Positions 27,814 to 37,101 of a stretch of 40,749 bases of DNA are shown here, one piece after another. Origin of the DNA: Gammaproteobacteria bacterium. Lineage in GTDB: Bacteria > Pseudomonadota > Gammaproteobacteria > Pseudomonadales > Pseudohongiellaceae. Under the pieces are notes generated by a model. That model saw only the letters and a program-made list of their open reading frames with translations, was not told where the DNA came from and searched no databases. The translations under genes and the position numbers were made by a program. Where the stretch lies: NCBI GenBank assembly GCA_026709135.1, contig JAPOTO010000041.1, forward strand, positions 1 through 40,749, given 5' to 3'. Every line of letters begins with the position of its first letter. The first letter of the stretch is position 1.

Positions 27814-29944
27814 TGTCCGCGTCGCGGCCTCGGAAATTGCGGAACAGGGTCATCGCGTCCTCGGCGCCGCCGCGGGACAGCAGGGTGCGGCGGAAGTGGG
27901 TGCCGTTTTCCCGCGCCAGGCCGTTGTTCTCGCGGAACCACTGCGCGGAATCGGCATCGAGGACTTCGCTCCAGATGTACGAGTAATAACCCGCCGAGTA
28001 GCCCCCCATGATGTGGGAAAAGTACGGCACCCGGTAGCGCGGCGGAATCTCTGCCATGGCCAGCCCCGCCCGCTCAAGCGCCGCGGCCTCGAAGTCCAAG
28101 AGCTGATCCGCCGCTGGTACCTCCTCCGGGGCGAGTTGATGCAGCGCCTGATCGACAATTGCGGCACCCAGATATTCGGCGGTGGCGAAACCCTGGTTGA
28201 ACTGCTGGGTCGACAGCACCTTGTCGAGCAATTCCGCCGGCATTGCCTCGCCGGTTTCGTAATGCACCGCGTAGTTCTCCAGCACCTCGGGCCACACCGC
28301 CCACATCTCATAGACTTGGGAGGGGAATTCGACAAAGTCCCTCGGCACCCGGGTGCCCGAAAAACTCGGATAGCGGACATCGGAAAACATGCCGTGGAGC
28401 GCGTGGCCAAACTCGTGGAAGGTGGTGACGACTTCATCAAAAGTGAGCAGGGTCGGCTCGCCCTCGGGCGGCTTGGTGACATTGAGGTGGTTCCCCACCA
28501 CGGGCCGGCTGCCCAGCAGATGCGACTGTGAAACGTAGGCGTTCATCCAGGCGCCGCCGCGCTTGTTCGGGCGGGCGTAGAAATCGGCGATGAACAGCGC
28601 GAGCGGCTCGCCGGTGACATCGAAAACCTCGAACACGCGAACGTCTTCCTGATAGACCGGTAGATCGGAGCGTTCCTCGAAGCGAATGCCGTGCAAGCGC
28701 TCGGCGGCGTAGAAAACGCCCCGCAGCAGCACATTGTCCAACTCGAAATAGGGGCGCAGCTCGGCCTCGTCGAAATCAAAACGCTCGGCGCGGAGAATCT
28801 CGGTGTAATAGGCCCAATCCCAGGCGGCGAGGGTGAAGTCCTCCCCGGAGTCGGCAATCATCCGCTGCAAGTCTTCCGCTTCCCGGCGGGCGTTGGCGGC
28901 GGTGGGCGGGGCGAGCTCGGCGAGCCGCTCGTTCACCGCCGCCACCGAGCCGGCGGTTTCGTCTTCGAGGATGTAAGCGGCGTGGCTCTCGTAGCCGAGC
29001 AGGCCGGCGCGCTCGGCGCGCAGGCGCAGGACTTCGGCGACTGTCTCAAGATTGTCGTACTCGCCGCCCCGGGAACCCCGGGCCAGCGAAGTTTCCAGAA
29101 CGCGCTGGCGCAGGGCGCGGTTTTGCAGGCTCGCCAGCGCTGGCTGGCCGCTGGTGTTGAGCAGCGGCAGCACATATTGGCCCGGCAGCCCGCGCTCCTC
29201 GGCCGTGGCCGCGGCGGCGGTGATCAAAGCCTCGTCGAGCCCGGTCAGTTCCTCGCCGCTATCGACAACAACCGCCGAATCATTGACCTCGTTCAGCACA
29301 TTCTGGCTGAAGCGCGTTTCGAGCACGGCGATCCGCGCGTTGAGATCGCGCAGGGTTTCCTGTTGCTCCGCATCAAGCGCCGCCCCGGCGCGGACGAAAT
29401 CTATATAGGCGCGCTCAAGCAGGCGCAGCGATTCCGCATCGAGCCCGAGCGAATCGCGGTTTTCGTGCAGCGCCGAGATCCGCGCGAACAAATCCCGGTT
29501 GAGCAGGATGGCGTCGCTGTGGGCGGCGAGTTCCGGCGCCAACTGCTGTTGCAGCGCGAGGATGTCGTCATTGGTGTGGGCGCTCGACAGGGCGAAGAAC
29601 ACCGCGGACACCCGGTTGAGCAATTGTCCGCTCAGTTCAAGGGCGACAATCGTGTTCTCGAAATCGGGGTCCGCCTCCTGCCCGGCGATGGCTTCGACCT
29701 CGGCGATGTGCTCCGCCATGCCGCGCTCGAATGCCGGCTGGAAGTGCGCGTTTTCGATCAGGTCGAAAGGCGGATAGCCGAGGTAATGCGGGCTCTCGCT
29801 GAAAAAGGGATTTTCCACGGCGGCCTCCATTGGCATTTCCGCTTCCGCCCCGGGCGGCGCATCCGCCACCGGCGCGGGCACCTCATCGGCGCAGGCCGCG
29901 AGCAGCGCCAGGCAGCCCGCCGCGATTCCAGAATACTTGTTCAT
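27779..29944 (-). CDS. M3-family peptidyl-dipeptidase, predicted lipoprotein
   Basis: The 721-residue zinc peptidase of the M3 family (Dcp/oligopeptidase A group) has the active site HEFGH at 510-514 in TFHEFGHALHGMFS. The N-terminus is a lipoprotein signal with lipobox LLAAC (Cys18), then an acidic Pro/Ala linker to about residue 45. The expected product is therefore anchored on the periplasmic side or in the outer membrane, unlike cytoplasmic oligopeptidase A. The protein cleaves short peptides if it follows the family. ATG 29944 lies 92 bases from the divergent deacetylase gene. Confidence 0.9.
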   Translation of the reverse strand: MNKYSGIAAGCLALLAACADEVPAPVADAPPGAEAEMPMEAAVENPFFSESPHYLGYPPFDLIENAHFQPAFERGMAEHIAEVEAIAGQEADPDFENTIVALELSGQLLNRVSAVFFALSSAHTNDDILALQQQLAPELAAHSDAILLNRDLFARISALHENRDSLGLDAESLRLLERAYIDFVRAGAALDAEQQETLRDLNARIAVLETRFSQNVLNEVNDSAVVVDSGEELTGLDEALITAAAATAEERGLPGQYVLPLLNTSGQPALASLQNRALRQRVLETSLARGSRGGEYDNLETVAEVLRLRAERAGLLGYESHAAYILEDETAGSVAAVNERLAELAPPTAANARREAEDLQRMIADSGEDFTLAAWDWAYYTEILRAERFDFDEAELRPYFELDNVLLRGVFYAAERLHGIRFEERSDLPVYQEDVRVFEVFDVTGEPLALFIADFYARPNKRGGAWMNAYVSQSHLLGSRPVVGNHLNVTKPPEGEPTLLTFDEVVTTFHEFGHALHGMFSDVRYPSFSGTRVPRDFVEFPSQVYEMWAVWPEVLENYAVHYETGEAMPAELLDKVLSTQQFNQGFATAEYLGAAIVDQALHQLAPEEVPAADQLLDFEAAALERAGLAMAEIPPRYRVPYFSHIMGGYSAGYYSYIWSEVLDADSAQWFRENNGLARENGTHFRRTLLSRGGAEDAMTLFRNFRGRDADINALLERRGLN

Positions 29945-30036
29945 ATCAATCTCGCCTCATGTTTTCCAACAGGCCCGCTCCGGGCCGCTGGTTGTCGCAA
30001 AGATGCTATTGTAACTGCGTTTGGCGGGGAGACGGA

Positions 30037-31083
30037 ATGTTGTTGCGCTTGATTGGCTTGGCTTTGTTGCTGGCGGCGGGCGGCGCCGGGGCGGCTTCGG
30101 GCGGGGTGGTGCTGCAATACCACCATGTGGCGACCGACACGCCGGCCTCGACTTCGATTTCCCCGGAGGATTTCCGCGCGCATCTGGAATACCTGCGCGA
30201 CAACGATTTCAACGTGGTCGCCCTCGACGCGATGGTCGATGCCCTGCGCGGCGGCGGCGAACTGCCCGACCGGGCCGTGGCGATCACCTTCGACGACGGC
30301 CATTTGTCGATCTACGAAACCGCCTTCCCCATGCTGCGCTCGTTTGGTTTTCCCTTCACGCTGTTTGTCAGCACCGGCCCCATCGACCGGGGATTGCGCG
30401 GCTACATGAGCTGGGAGCAAGTCGCGGAAATGGCGCAAGCGGGGGTGCTTGTCGCCAACCACATGGTGGAACACCCCCATATGCTTGCCCGCGGGGAAGG
30501 CGAAAGCGGGGCGCGGTGGATTGCGCGGCAGCGGGAGGAATTGCTGCGCGCCGAAGCGGCCATCGAGCGGCATACCGGCCAGTCGCACCGGTATCTGGCG
30601 TACCCTTATGGGGAGTTCGATATCGCGATCAAGGATTTGCTGGCGGAGCTCGGCTTTGTCGGTTTCGCGCAGAACTCCGGGGCAATCGGCCCAAGCTCGG
30701 ATTTTCTCGCCCTGCCGCGCTATCCGCTCGCGGGCAGCTTCGCCGATCTAGAGAGCGCGCGGGTGAAGTTCGCCACCCTGCCCTTCAATGTGCGCATCAT
30801 CGAGCCGCTGTCGCCGGTCACCAGCGCGCCGCGGCCGGCGGTGACGCTGCAATTCTCGCCGGCCGAGGTCGGCGGCTATGATCTGGCGAGCCTGGGTTGT
30901 TTCGCCAACAGCCGGCCGATTCCAATGACTTGGCTCGACCGGGACGCGGGCATTGTGCGCCTTGCGCCGGAAAGCGAGTTTTCCGGGCGCCGCTGGCGCT
31001 ACCTGTGCACCGCCCCGGACACCGGCTCGCGCCGCTTCCACTGGATGTCGGTGCAATGGATCAACCCGGACGTTCCCGAATGA
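30037..31083 (+). CDS. Exported polysaccharide deacetylase-family protein
   Basis: The 348-residue protein has a signal peptide (residues 1-20) and a NodB-homology domain: VVLQYHHVA at 24-32, TFDDGH at 84-89 with the catalytic Asp pair, HMVEH at 142-146 as zinc ligands, and YLAYPYGEFD near 175-185. The arrangement resembles PgaB-type N-deacetylases. The last 110 residues form a beta-rich extension (VTLQFSPAEVGGYDLASLGCF) that I do not recognise. ATG 30037 has GGGGAG upstream; longer frames run into the M3 gene. The substrate, probably an N-acetylated glycan, is not known. Confidence 0.88.
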   Translation: MLLRLIGLALLLAAGGAGAASGGVVLQYHHVATDTPASTSISPEDFRAHLEYLRDNDFNVVALDAMVDALRGGGELPDRAVAITFDDGHLSIYETAFPMLRSFGFPFTLFVSTGPIDRGLRGYMSWEQVAEMAQAGVLVANHMVEHPHMLARGEGESGARWIARQREELLRAEAAIERHTGQSHRYLAYPYGEFDIAIKDLLAELGFVGFAQNSGAIGPSSDFLALPRYPLAGSFADLESARVKFATLPFNVRIIEPLSPVTSAPRPAVTLQFSPAEVGGYDLASLGCFANSRPIPMTWLDRDAGIVRLAPESEFSGRRWRYLCTAPDTGSRRFHWMSVQWINPDVPE

Positions 31084-31346
31084 ACGCGGAGAGAATGGTT
31101 TTGGCTTCGATCCGTCGCCATCCAGCCAAACAGCAACTCGCGCTGTACCTGCCATTCATCATTCCACACGCAGCGAAGCGTGGTTGGGCACCGGTCGCTT
31201 CCCGGCGGTAATCGGATTCCTTCCCGGCTAACGCCGGGCCCCTTCCGCTCACCGCCGCGCTCCCTCCATGCAAAATTCGAGATGCTGTATTCCGACCGGC
31301 TCACTCAACTTCGTCATTCCATGCGCAGCGATTGAGCGAAGTTGGC
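31084..31346. other. Gene-free stretch with short inverted repeats
   Basis: No gene is supported in this 263-base gap. It contains a hairpin CCCGGC-taac-GCCGGG at 31223-31238 and REP-like fragments: TCATTCCAYRCGCAGCGA occurs twice in near-identical form, around 31170-31187 and 31313-31330. The second is flanked by AACTTCG and CGAAGTT arms. These may serve as a bidirectional terminator between the convergent deacetylase and glucosaminidase genes. Confidence 0.45.
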
Positions 31347-32234
31347 TCAATCTACCATGCCGATAACGGCTTGGTAGTCGGCGTCGCGGGCCATGAGGTT
31401 GTTCTGCACCATGATGGTCTGCAATTCGTCGATGTAATCGCGGCCGCGCTCGGAGTAGCGGTTGAGGCCGAAGGCGAGCACGAGGGGGTCGAGGTCGCGT
31501 TGCTGGAGTTTCATGGTTTGCCGCAATTCGCGGAAGAACTGGTAGTGCTCGTTGGTGTTGATGTTGATGAAGTACGCCGCCATGGCGTCGTGGATGGTGG
31601 TGAAGCTGCGCACCTCGTGGGTTGCGCCCGCGGGCCGCAGCCGGGGCACGATGCCGCAGCCCGGGGTGTGGCACCATTGGCCGAAGATATTGTTGCCCTC
31701 GCGGGTGAAGCGGGAGGTGCCCCAGGCCGATTCATTCGCCGCTTGGGCGAGCACCAGCGAAGTGGGCACGACATCGACCCGGAACAGCAGTTCATCGAGC
31801 CAGGTTTCGCGGTCGGCGAAATCCGCCTCGGCGACTTCATAGCGGCCGGCGAGACCGAGCAGCCAATCGCGGGAATCCCGGGTCAGGGCGCCTTCGTTGC
31901 GCAGGGTTTGGCCGATGGCGATCAGCCGCAGCCGATCAAGCGAAATCCGCTGGTTCTCATCGTCGATGTAATCTTGGAGGTAATCTAGGAACTTCTCTTT
32001 GCGCGCATCGGTGGTGGCGGCAAGCGACAGGTCCGGGAACACGCTGCGGGGAGTTGGCTCCGCTTGTGCGGCAGGCATGGGGGAGGCGGTCGCGGCGTCC
32101 GGCGCCACAACAGTGGCCTGCTGCCGGGACAGCGAGCCGGCAAGCGCGAACAGCAGCAGAACACCGAGCAGCATCAAGGCGAGACGCTCGGTGACCAAGG
32201 CTTGCAGGCGCTCGCTTTTGCGGATCGTTTCCAC
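31347..32234 (-). CDS. Bax-like glucosaminidase domain protein
   Basis: The 295-residue protein has an N-terminal membrane anchor (about 18-37), an Ala/Pro-rich linker, and a glucosaminidase/Bax domain with the probable catalytic Glu in AQAANESAWGTSRF (near 172), GNNIFGQWC, and YFININTNEHY. Such proteins cleave the glycan strands of peptidoglycan. The likely location is the periplasmic face of the inner membrane. It starts four bases after the bolA stop, so the two are probably co-transcribed. Confidence 0.9.
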   Translation of the reverse strand: METIRKSERLQALVTERLALMLLGVLLLFALAGSLSRQQATVVAPDAATASPMPAAQAEPTPRSVFPDLSLAATTDARKEKFLDYLQDYIDDENQRISLDRLRLIAIGQTLRNEGALTRDSRDWLLGLAGRYEVAEADFADRETWLDELLFRVDVVPTSLVLAQAANESAWGTSRFTREGNNIFGQWCHTPGCGIVPRLRPAGATHEVRSFTTIHDAMAAYFININTNEHYQFFRELRQTMKLQQRDLDPLVLAFGLNRYSERGRDYIDELQTIMVQNNLMARDADYQAVIGMVD

Positions 32235-32237
32235 GTC

Positions 32238-32582
32238 TCAAACCATGTTTATCTGAATGTTTGGCGGGCTAGGAGCCTGCGACTTGCCGCCTCCGCGGCA
32301 GTCGGGCGATGCCGGGATGTCCCCCCCGCGCGATTTCCACTCGTCCGGGGTGTACAGGTGCAGCGCGAGGGCGTGGACGCCGCCCGCGAGCTCGTCGGCA
32401 AGCAGCCGGTAGACGAGCTGGTGCCGCCGCACCCGGTTCATCCCGGCGAACTCCGCGGCCACGGCGGTCAGCCTGAAGTGCGAGTCGGTGGCCGGGCCAC
32501 CGTGCATATGGCTTTCGTTGCGCACTTCGACCCACGCCGGCGCGAGTTCCCGGCGGACTTTTGCTTCAATCACCGCCTGCAT
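32238..32582 (-). CDS. bolA: BolA-family protein
   Basis: The 114-residue protein has the BolA fold: an N-terminal helix (IEAKVRRELAP), VEVRNESHMHGGPATDSHFRLTAV-type strands and the helix-strand RRHQLVYRLLADELAGGVHALALHLYTPDEW. BolA proteins affect cell shape and stress response and, with glutaredoxins, iron-sulfur trafficking. The C-terminal 20 residues (rich in Gly, Ser and Pro) are unlike the family. I use ATG 32582; a TTG six codons upstream is an alternative. Divergent from ylqF. Confidence 0.9.
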   Translation of the reverse strand: MQAVIEAKVRRELAPAWVEVRNESHMHGGPATDSHFRLTAVAAEFAGMNRVRRHQLVYRLLADELAGGVHALALHLYTPDEWKSRGGDIPASPDCRGGGKSQAPSPPNIQINMV

Positions 32583-32782
32583 TGACCGCGTGCCCCCCAA
32601 TTTCGTTCACGGCCGCGCACTATATATTAGAATCGGCGCCGGGCAAAGCCCCTGTAACGGCACAGCCCCGGAAGCCGCCCCCGGCCCGGCTCGGAATTCG
32701 GGCGCGGGGAAGTATTATAACGGCAGGGCTTTTCCGCACTTTACCCGTCCCGATTTCAAATCAAGGCTGACAGGCTCCGAGC
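32583..32782. promoter_or_regulatory. Divergent promoter region of bolA and ylqF-type GTPase
   Basis: This 200-base gap contains two AT-rich islands in otherwise GC-rich DNA: ACTATATATTAGAAT near 32617-32632, and AGTATTATAACGG near 32711-32723. The second could be a -10 region for the plus-strand GTPase gene and the first, read on the minus strand (TAATATATAGT), for bolA. No convincing -35 hexamers were found, so assignments are tentative. Confidence 0.35.
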
Positions 32783-33739
32783 ATGCCGATTTCCTGGTAT
32801 CCCGGCCATATGCGCAAGGCGCGGAGGGAACTCGCGGCCCTGCTGCGCGGCGCCAAGCTGGCGTTTGAAGTGCTCGACGCCCGCATTCCCGCGGCAAGCG
32901 CCAATCCGCTGCTGAACCAACTGCGGGGGGAACTTCCAGTCGTCCGCGTTCTGAACAAGAGCGACCTGGCCGACCCGGCGCGAACCGCCGCTTGGCTGTC
33001 CTATTACGGCGGCTCTTTCGGTGGCGATTTTTCCGAAGGCTCCGGGCTCACCTGCCTCGCCAATGGCCGGGACGCGCCGCTGAAGCCGGACCGGCTGCTC
33101 GGCGTCATCGACCGGCTTGGCGGCGGCTCGCCCACCCGCATCGGCGGCCGGGGTGAAATCGCGATTATCGGCATTCCCAATGTCGGCAAGTCGTCGCTGC
33201 TCAACCAGCTAAGCGGCCGCAAGCTCGCCAATACCGGCAATACCCCGGCGCTCACCCGCGCCCAGCAGGCGGCGCCTTTCGCCGAAAACTGGCGCCTGAT
33301 CGACACCCCCGGCATGCTGCGGCCGAAACTCGAAGACCAGCGCGGCGCCGGGCTCATGGCCTGCGTCGGCAGCATCGGCGCCAAGGCGCTCGACATCGAA
33401 ACAGTAGCCGGCTTTCTCGCCGATTGCCTGCTCGCCGGGCATCGCGGGGCGCTGGTCAAGCGCTATGGCCTGGCCCCGGAGGTCCACACCGCCGAGGCTT
33501 TGTTTGATACGATTGCGAACTCGCGGGGGGCGCGGAGGAAAGGCGGCGGCGCCGATCTCGAACGCGCGGCGGAGATTCTGCTGGGGGACTTCCGCGCCGG
33601 CCGGCTCGGCAGAATCACGCTGGAATCCCCGCCCGCAAACGATTCTGAAACCGAGACCGGGCTTGAAGCCGAAACCAGGCCCGAACCCAAGCCAGACCCA
33701 AGCTCAAATCCAAAATTGAAGAGCAGACAAACACCATGA
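32783..33739 (+). CDS. ylqF: YlqF/RbgA-type ribosome assembly GTPase
   Basis: This circularly permuted GTPase has G4 (LNKSD, 57-61) before G1 (GIPNVGKSS, 130-138), G2 (TPALTR, 154-159) and G3 (DTPG, 174-177). It starts with the family WYPGHMRKA. RbgA/YlqF drives late 50S assembly in Bacillus; the gammaproteobacterial homologue is less studied. The 318-residue length is slightly long because of a C-terminal Glu/Pro/Lys-rich tail (from about 285). Its stop overlaps the M16C peptidase ATG as ATGA. Confidence 0.92.
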   Translation: MPISWYPGHMRKARRELAALLRGAKLAFEVLDARIPAASANPLLNQLRGELPVVRVLNKSDLADPARTAAWLSYYGGSFGGDFSEGSGLTCLANGRDAPLKPDRLLGVIDRLGGGSPTRIGGRGEIAIIGIPNVGKSSLLNQLSGRKLANTGNTPALTRAQQAAPFAENWRLIDTPGMLRPKLEDQRGAGLMACVGSIGAKALDIETVAGFLADCLLAGHRGALVKRYGLAPEVHTAEALFDTIANSRGARRKGGGADLERAAEILLGDFRAGRLGRITLESPPANDSETETGLEAETRPEPKPDPSSNPKLKSRQTP

Positions 33740-36717
33740 CCCAAAGCAGCGCTCAGTTGGCCACCACCGGCGCCGCGGCCGCCGAACCCGCCGCGCATCC
33801 GGCATTCCTCTTCCGCGGCGCCAGCCACATCGCCTCGCTCAATATCGATGTGGAGGAATACCAACACCGCGCAACCGGCGCCCTGCACTACCACCTCGGC
33901 AATGGCAACCCGGAGAATGTGTTCCTCGTCGCCCTGCGCACGGCGCCGCTCGATTCGACAGGAGTGGCGCACATCCTCGAGCACACCAGCCTCTGCGGCA
34001 GCGCGAAGTTCCCGGTGCGGGACCCCTTCTTCATGATGACCCGGCGCTCGCTCAACACCTTCATGAATGCTTTCACCAGCAGCGACTGGACCGCCTACCC
34101 CTTCGCCAGCAAGAACAGAAAAGACTTCAATAATCTGCTCCATGTCTATATGGATGCGGTATTTTTCCCGAACCTGAATGAACTGGATTTCGCCCAGGAG
34201 GGGCATCGGCTGGAGTTTGCGGATACGGACAATCCAGACAGCGAGCTGTGCATCAAGGGCGTGGTTTACAACGAGATGAAAGGCGCCATGAGTTCGCCGG
34301 CGAGCGTGCTGTGGCACAGCATGTGCCGCCACCTGTTCCCGGAAACCACCTACCATTTCAACAGCGGCGGCGACCCCGGCGAGATTCCCAAACTCGGCTA
34401 CCGGCAACTGCTCGATTTCCACCGCCGCCACTATCATCCCGGCAATTCGGTGTTCATGACTTTCGGCGACATCCCGGCGAGCGAGCACCAGGCGGATTTT
34501 GAAGAACTCGCCCTCGGCCAATTCAAGCCGCTTGAAACCGCGGTCACAATACCCGACGAAGCCCGCCTCGGCGCGCCGGTTCGGGTCGAAGAGCGCTACC
34601 ACTGCGAGGATGGGGATCTCGGGCGCAAGACACTCGCACGCAAAACCCATGTCGCGCTCGGCTGGCTGCTCGGCCACAGCAGCGATCTTGAGCAGCAATT
34701 CCGCGCCCAGTTGCTCTCCAGCGTGCTGCTCGACAACAGCGCGAGCCCGCTGCTGCGGGCGCTGGAATCGAGCGGGATCGGCACCGCGCCCTCGCCGCTT
34801 TGCGGGCTGGAATCCTCGCATCGGGAGATGAGTTTCATGGCCGGGCTCGAGGGCTGCGAATCCGGCGCCACAGCGGATGTTGAAAAACTCATCCTCGGCG
34901 TGATCGAAAAGGTCGCGCTGGAAGGCGTTCCCTTCGGGCAGGTGGAGGCGGCGCTGCACCAGCTTGAACTCGATCAGCGCGAGATCGGCGGCGGCTCGTA
35001 CCCCTATGGCCTGCAACTCATCCTCGCCGGGCTGCCGGCGGCGATCCACCGCGGCGATCCAGTCGAAATGCTGAATCTCGACCCGGTGCTGGACAAATTG
35101 CGGCGGCAAATCCGCGATGCGGATTTCATTCCCGGCCTCGTCCGCGAATTGCTGCTCGACAATCCGCACCGGGTCACGCTCACGCTGCAACCCGATGCGG
35201 AACTCGCCGCGCGCAGAACCGCGCTCGAAAGCCGCCGCCTCGCCGCGATCCGCTCCGGGCTCGATGAAAACGACAAGGCCGCAATCGTGGACCAGTCCCG
35301 GCGCCTGCTTGAGCGGCAGATGCTTGAGGACGACCCCGAGATTCTACCCCGGGTCGGCCTCGATGACGTGCCCGCGCAAATCAGCGAACCCGAGCGGGAA
35401 TCGCTGCGGCTTTCCGGCGGCGATGCGGTGAGCTTCTACAGCCAAGCCGCCAACGGCCTGGCCTATCAGCAAGTTGTTTTCAGCCTGCCGCGGCTCGAAG
35501 ACGACCTGATCGACTGCCTGCAACTCTACGCCGCCTGCCTCGGCGAGCTTGGCGTCGGCGCGCGGGACTACGCCGAAGTGCAGACTTGGCAGTCGCGCAT
35601 TTCCGGCGGTGTTGGCGGATTCAGCAGCATCCGGCCTCCGCTAGGCGATGTGCAGGCGAACCGGGCGCTGTTCAGCATCTCCGCCAAATGCCTGGTGCAG
35701 AACCACCGGGCGCTGTCCGGCCTGTTGCGGGAAACGATCGACAAACTGCGCTTCAACGAGGGCCGCCGCGTCAAGGATTTGCTCGAACAGATTCAGGCGC
35801 GCAAGGAGAACAGCCTCACCTCCCACGGACACAGCCTGGCGATGAAGTTGGCGTGCAGCGGAATGAGCCCGGGCGCCCGCCTCGCCCACCGCGCAAGCGG
35901 CCTGGAAAGCATTCGCCGCTTGCGCGAGTTGACCAAAACACTCGCCGAAGCCGGTGCGCAACAAAGCTTGCTGGAGCGCTTCGCCGCGTTGCACCGGCGC
36001 ATCACCGCCAGCGAAAGGCAATTCCTGCTCGTCGCCGAGGATGAACATCGGCAGCGGCTGCTTGCCGATCTTGACGCGGCTTGGTCCGGGGCCGGGACCG
36101 GAAGCCTTGATGAAGATTTCACGCTGCCACCGCTGCGCGAGCGCGTTTGCGAAGCCTGGACCACGGCAACCACGGTGAATTTCTGCGCCAAGGCCTGGCC
36201 ATCGGCGCCGGCCGGCCACGAGGACAGCCCGGTGCTGCATGTGCTCGCCCGCTTCCTCAACAATGGCTTCCTGCACCGGGCGGTGCGCGAGCAGGGCGGC
36301 GCCTACGGCAGCGGCGCGAGCCAACATGCCGACGCGGCGGTGTTCCGCTGCTTTTCCTACCGCGATCCCCGCCTCGCCGACACCCTCGCCGATTTCGACC
36401 GCGGCCTCGACTGGGTAATGAGCGGCAAACACCAGGATCGGCAGCTCGAAGAAGCCATCCTCGGCGTAATCGCCGCCATGGACAAACCATCCTCGCCAGC
36501 CGGCGAGGCTGAAATCGCCTTCTACAACGATCTGTTCGGCCGCAGCCTCGACCAGCGGCTCGATTTCCGCAAGCGCGTGCTCGCCACCACCATCGCCGAC
36601 CTGCGCGCCGTCACCGAGCGTTATCTCACAACCGATGACGCGAGTTACGGCATCATCACTTCCCGGCAATCCGCCGAAATCCTCAAGCTAAACGATCTGA
36701 AAGTGGTGAATCTCTAG
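33736..36717 (+). CDS. M16C peptidase (PreP-like)
   Basis: This 993-residue inverzincin metalloprotease resembles presequence protease PreP and bacterial M16C enzymes. The inverted zinc motif HILEH is at 79-83, and the third ligand Glu is expected near the YNEMKGAMSSP block. The second half carries the inactive paired domain, with the GGAYGSGAS substrate-binding block near residue 855. The first 25 residues are Ala/Thr-rich, but I see no clear signal peptide. It is translationally coupled to the ylqF-type gene. A strong hairpin begins at its stop codon. Confidence 0.92.
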   Translation: MTQSSAQLATTGAAAAEPAAHPAFLFRGASHIASLNIDVEEYQHRATGALHYHLGNGNPENVFLVALRTAPLDSTGVAHILEHTSLCGSAKFPVRDPFFMMTRRSLNTFMNAFTSSDWTAYPFASKNRKDFNNLLHVYMDAVFFPNLNELDFAQEGHRLEFADTDNPDSELCIKGVVYNEMKGAMSSPASVLWHSMCRHLFPETTYHFNSGGDPGEIPKLGYRQLLDFHRRHYHPGNSVFMTFGDIPASEHQADFEELALGQFKPLETAVTIPDEARLGAPVRVEERYHCEDGDLGRKTLARKTHVALGWLLGHSSDLEQQFRAQLLSSVLLDNSASPLLRALESSGIGTAPSPLCGLESSHREMSFMAGLEGCESGATADVEKLILGVIEKVALEGVPFGQVEAALHQLELDQREIGGGSYPYGLQLILAGLPAAIHRGDPVEMLNLDPVLDKLRRQIRDADFIPGLVRELLLDNPHRVTLTLQPDAELAARRTALESRRLAAIRSGLDENDKAAIVDQSRRLLERQMLEDDPEILPRVGLDDVPAQISEPERESLRLSGGDAVSFYSQAANGLAYQQVVFSLPRLEDDLIDCLQLYAACLGELGVGARDYAEVQTWQSRISGGVGGFSSIRPPLGDVQANRALFSISAKCLVQNHRALSGLLRETIDKLRFNEGRRVKDLLEQIQARKENSLTSHGHSLAMKLACSGMSPGARLAHRASGLESIRRLRELTKTLAEAGAQQSLLERFAALHRRITASERQFLLVAEDEHRQRLLADLDAAWSGAGTGSLDEDFTLPPLRERVCEAWTTATTVNFCAKAWPSAPAGHEDSPVLHVLARFLNNGFLHRAVREQGGAYGSGASQHADAAVFRCFSYRDPRLADTLADFDRGLDWVMSGKHQDRQLEEAILGVIAAMDKPSSPAGEAEIAFYNDLFGRSLDQRLDFRKRVLATTIADLRAVTERYLTTDDASYGIITSRQSAEILKLNDLKVVNL

Positions 36718-36745
36718 GTAAGCTCTGATTTAATCAGCGCTTACC
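36717..36745. terminator. Extended hairpin repeat after the M16C gene
   Basis: GGTAAGC-T-CTGA-ttTAA-TCAG-C-GCTTACC forms an 11-bp stem with one mismatch and a short loop, starting on the last base of the peptidase stop codon. The centre matches the GCTCTGA-N5-TCAGAGC repeat at 17803 and 38344. It is placed between convergent genes (M16C + and the Cys-rich gene -), so it may act in both directions. Confidence 0.7.
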
Positions 36746-36750
36746 CAGCT

Positions 36751-36999
36751 TCACGCCGCTATCGGAAGGGATTCGGCGACTTTGCCGCGTTGCGGCAACT
36801 GTCTGCCCTTTTGTTGCTGCTTTGGTTTTTTCTCCTCCTTGAAGGAAATTCTCTGCATCTTGCAGGAAAACGCATCCATGCATTTTTTGCAATTTGGATC
36901 ACCTTTGAAGTACTTTTTATCCAACCATTTTCCACATACGGAAAGATATTTTCTTGCATTTTCATTGTAAGGCCCAAGAACCTTGGCGTGCTGTCTCAT
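36751..36999 (-). CDS. Small four-cysteine protein, unknown function
   Basis: I do not recognise this 82-residue protein. It has four cysteines (C22, C37, C40, C46), of which CKKC at 37-40 resembles a metal-binding or redox knuckle, then a Lys/Gln-rich basic tail (50-74). There is no signal peptide or membrane segment. ATG 36999 has GGAG eight bases upstream. The DNA is markedly AT-richer than its neighbours, which suggests transfer. It lies 102 bases downstream of rtcB on the same strand, with a palindromic motif (37046-37066) between. The positive charge and the cysteines would suit nucleic-acid binding, but this is inference. Confidence 0.65.
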   Translation of the reverse strand: MRQHAKVLGPYNENARKYLSVCGKWLDKKYFKGDPNCKKCMDAFSCKMQRISFKEEKKPKQQQKGRQLPQRGKVAESLPIAA

Positions 37000-37044
37000 A
37001 CTTTTTTCTCCATCAAAAATGTCAGGAGCGCAGCATAATCCAGC

Positions 37045-37066
37045 AATGCGTCAAATTCGGACGCAT
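37045..37066. promoter_or_regulatory. Palindromic motif upstream of the Cys-rich gene
   Basis: ATGCGTC-N7-GACGCAT (37046-37052 and 37060-37066) is a perfect 7-bp inverted repeat, 46 bases upstream of the small gene's ATG on the minus strand. The stretch AATGCGTCAAATTCGGACGC recurs with two changes at 39081-39100, upstream of the RNA methyltransferase gene. Likely an operator or promoter element shared inside the cassette. Confidence 0.55.
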
Positions 37067-37101
37067 CAATCGATCTGCTTATTCATCTTGCGATGGCCAT
37101 T

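Noticed and set aside
36790..37038. Plus-strand hydrophobic frame (about 82 residues, Leu/Phe-rich) opposite the Cys-rich gene
   Set aside because: It starts at a TTG with no ribosome site. Its hydrophobicity follows from being antisense to Lys/Glu-rich codons; the minus-strand frame has a good ribosome site.
37040..37070. Sigma-54 type (GG-N10-GC) promoter before the small Cys gene, as with rtcB genes controlled by RtcR
   Set aside because: No TGGCAC-N5-TTGC spacing could be found at either copy of the motif, and the local regulator is of WYL type.
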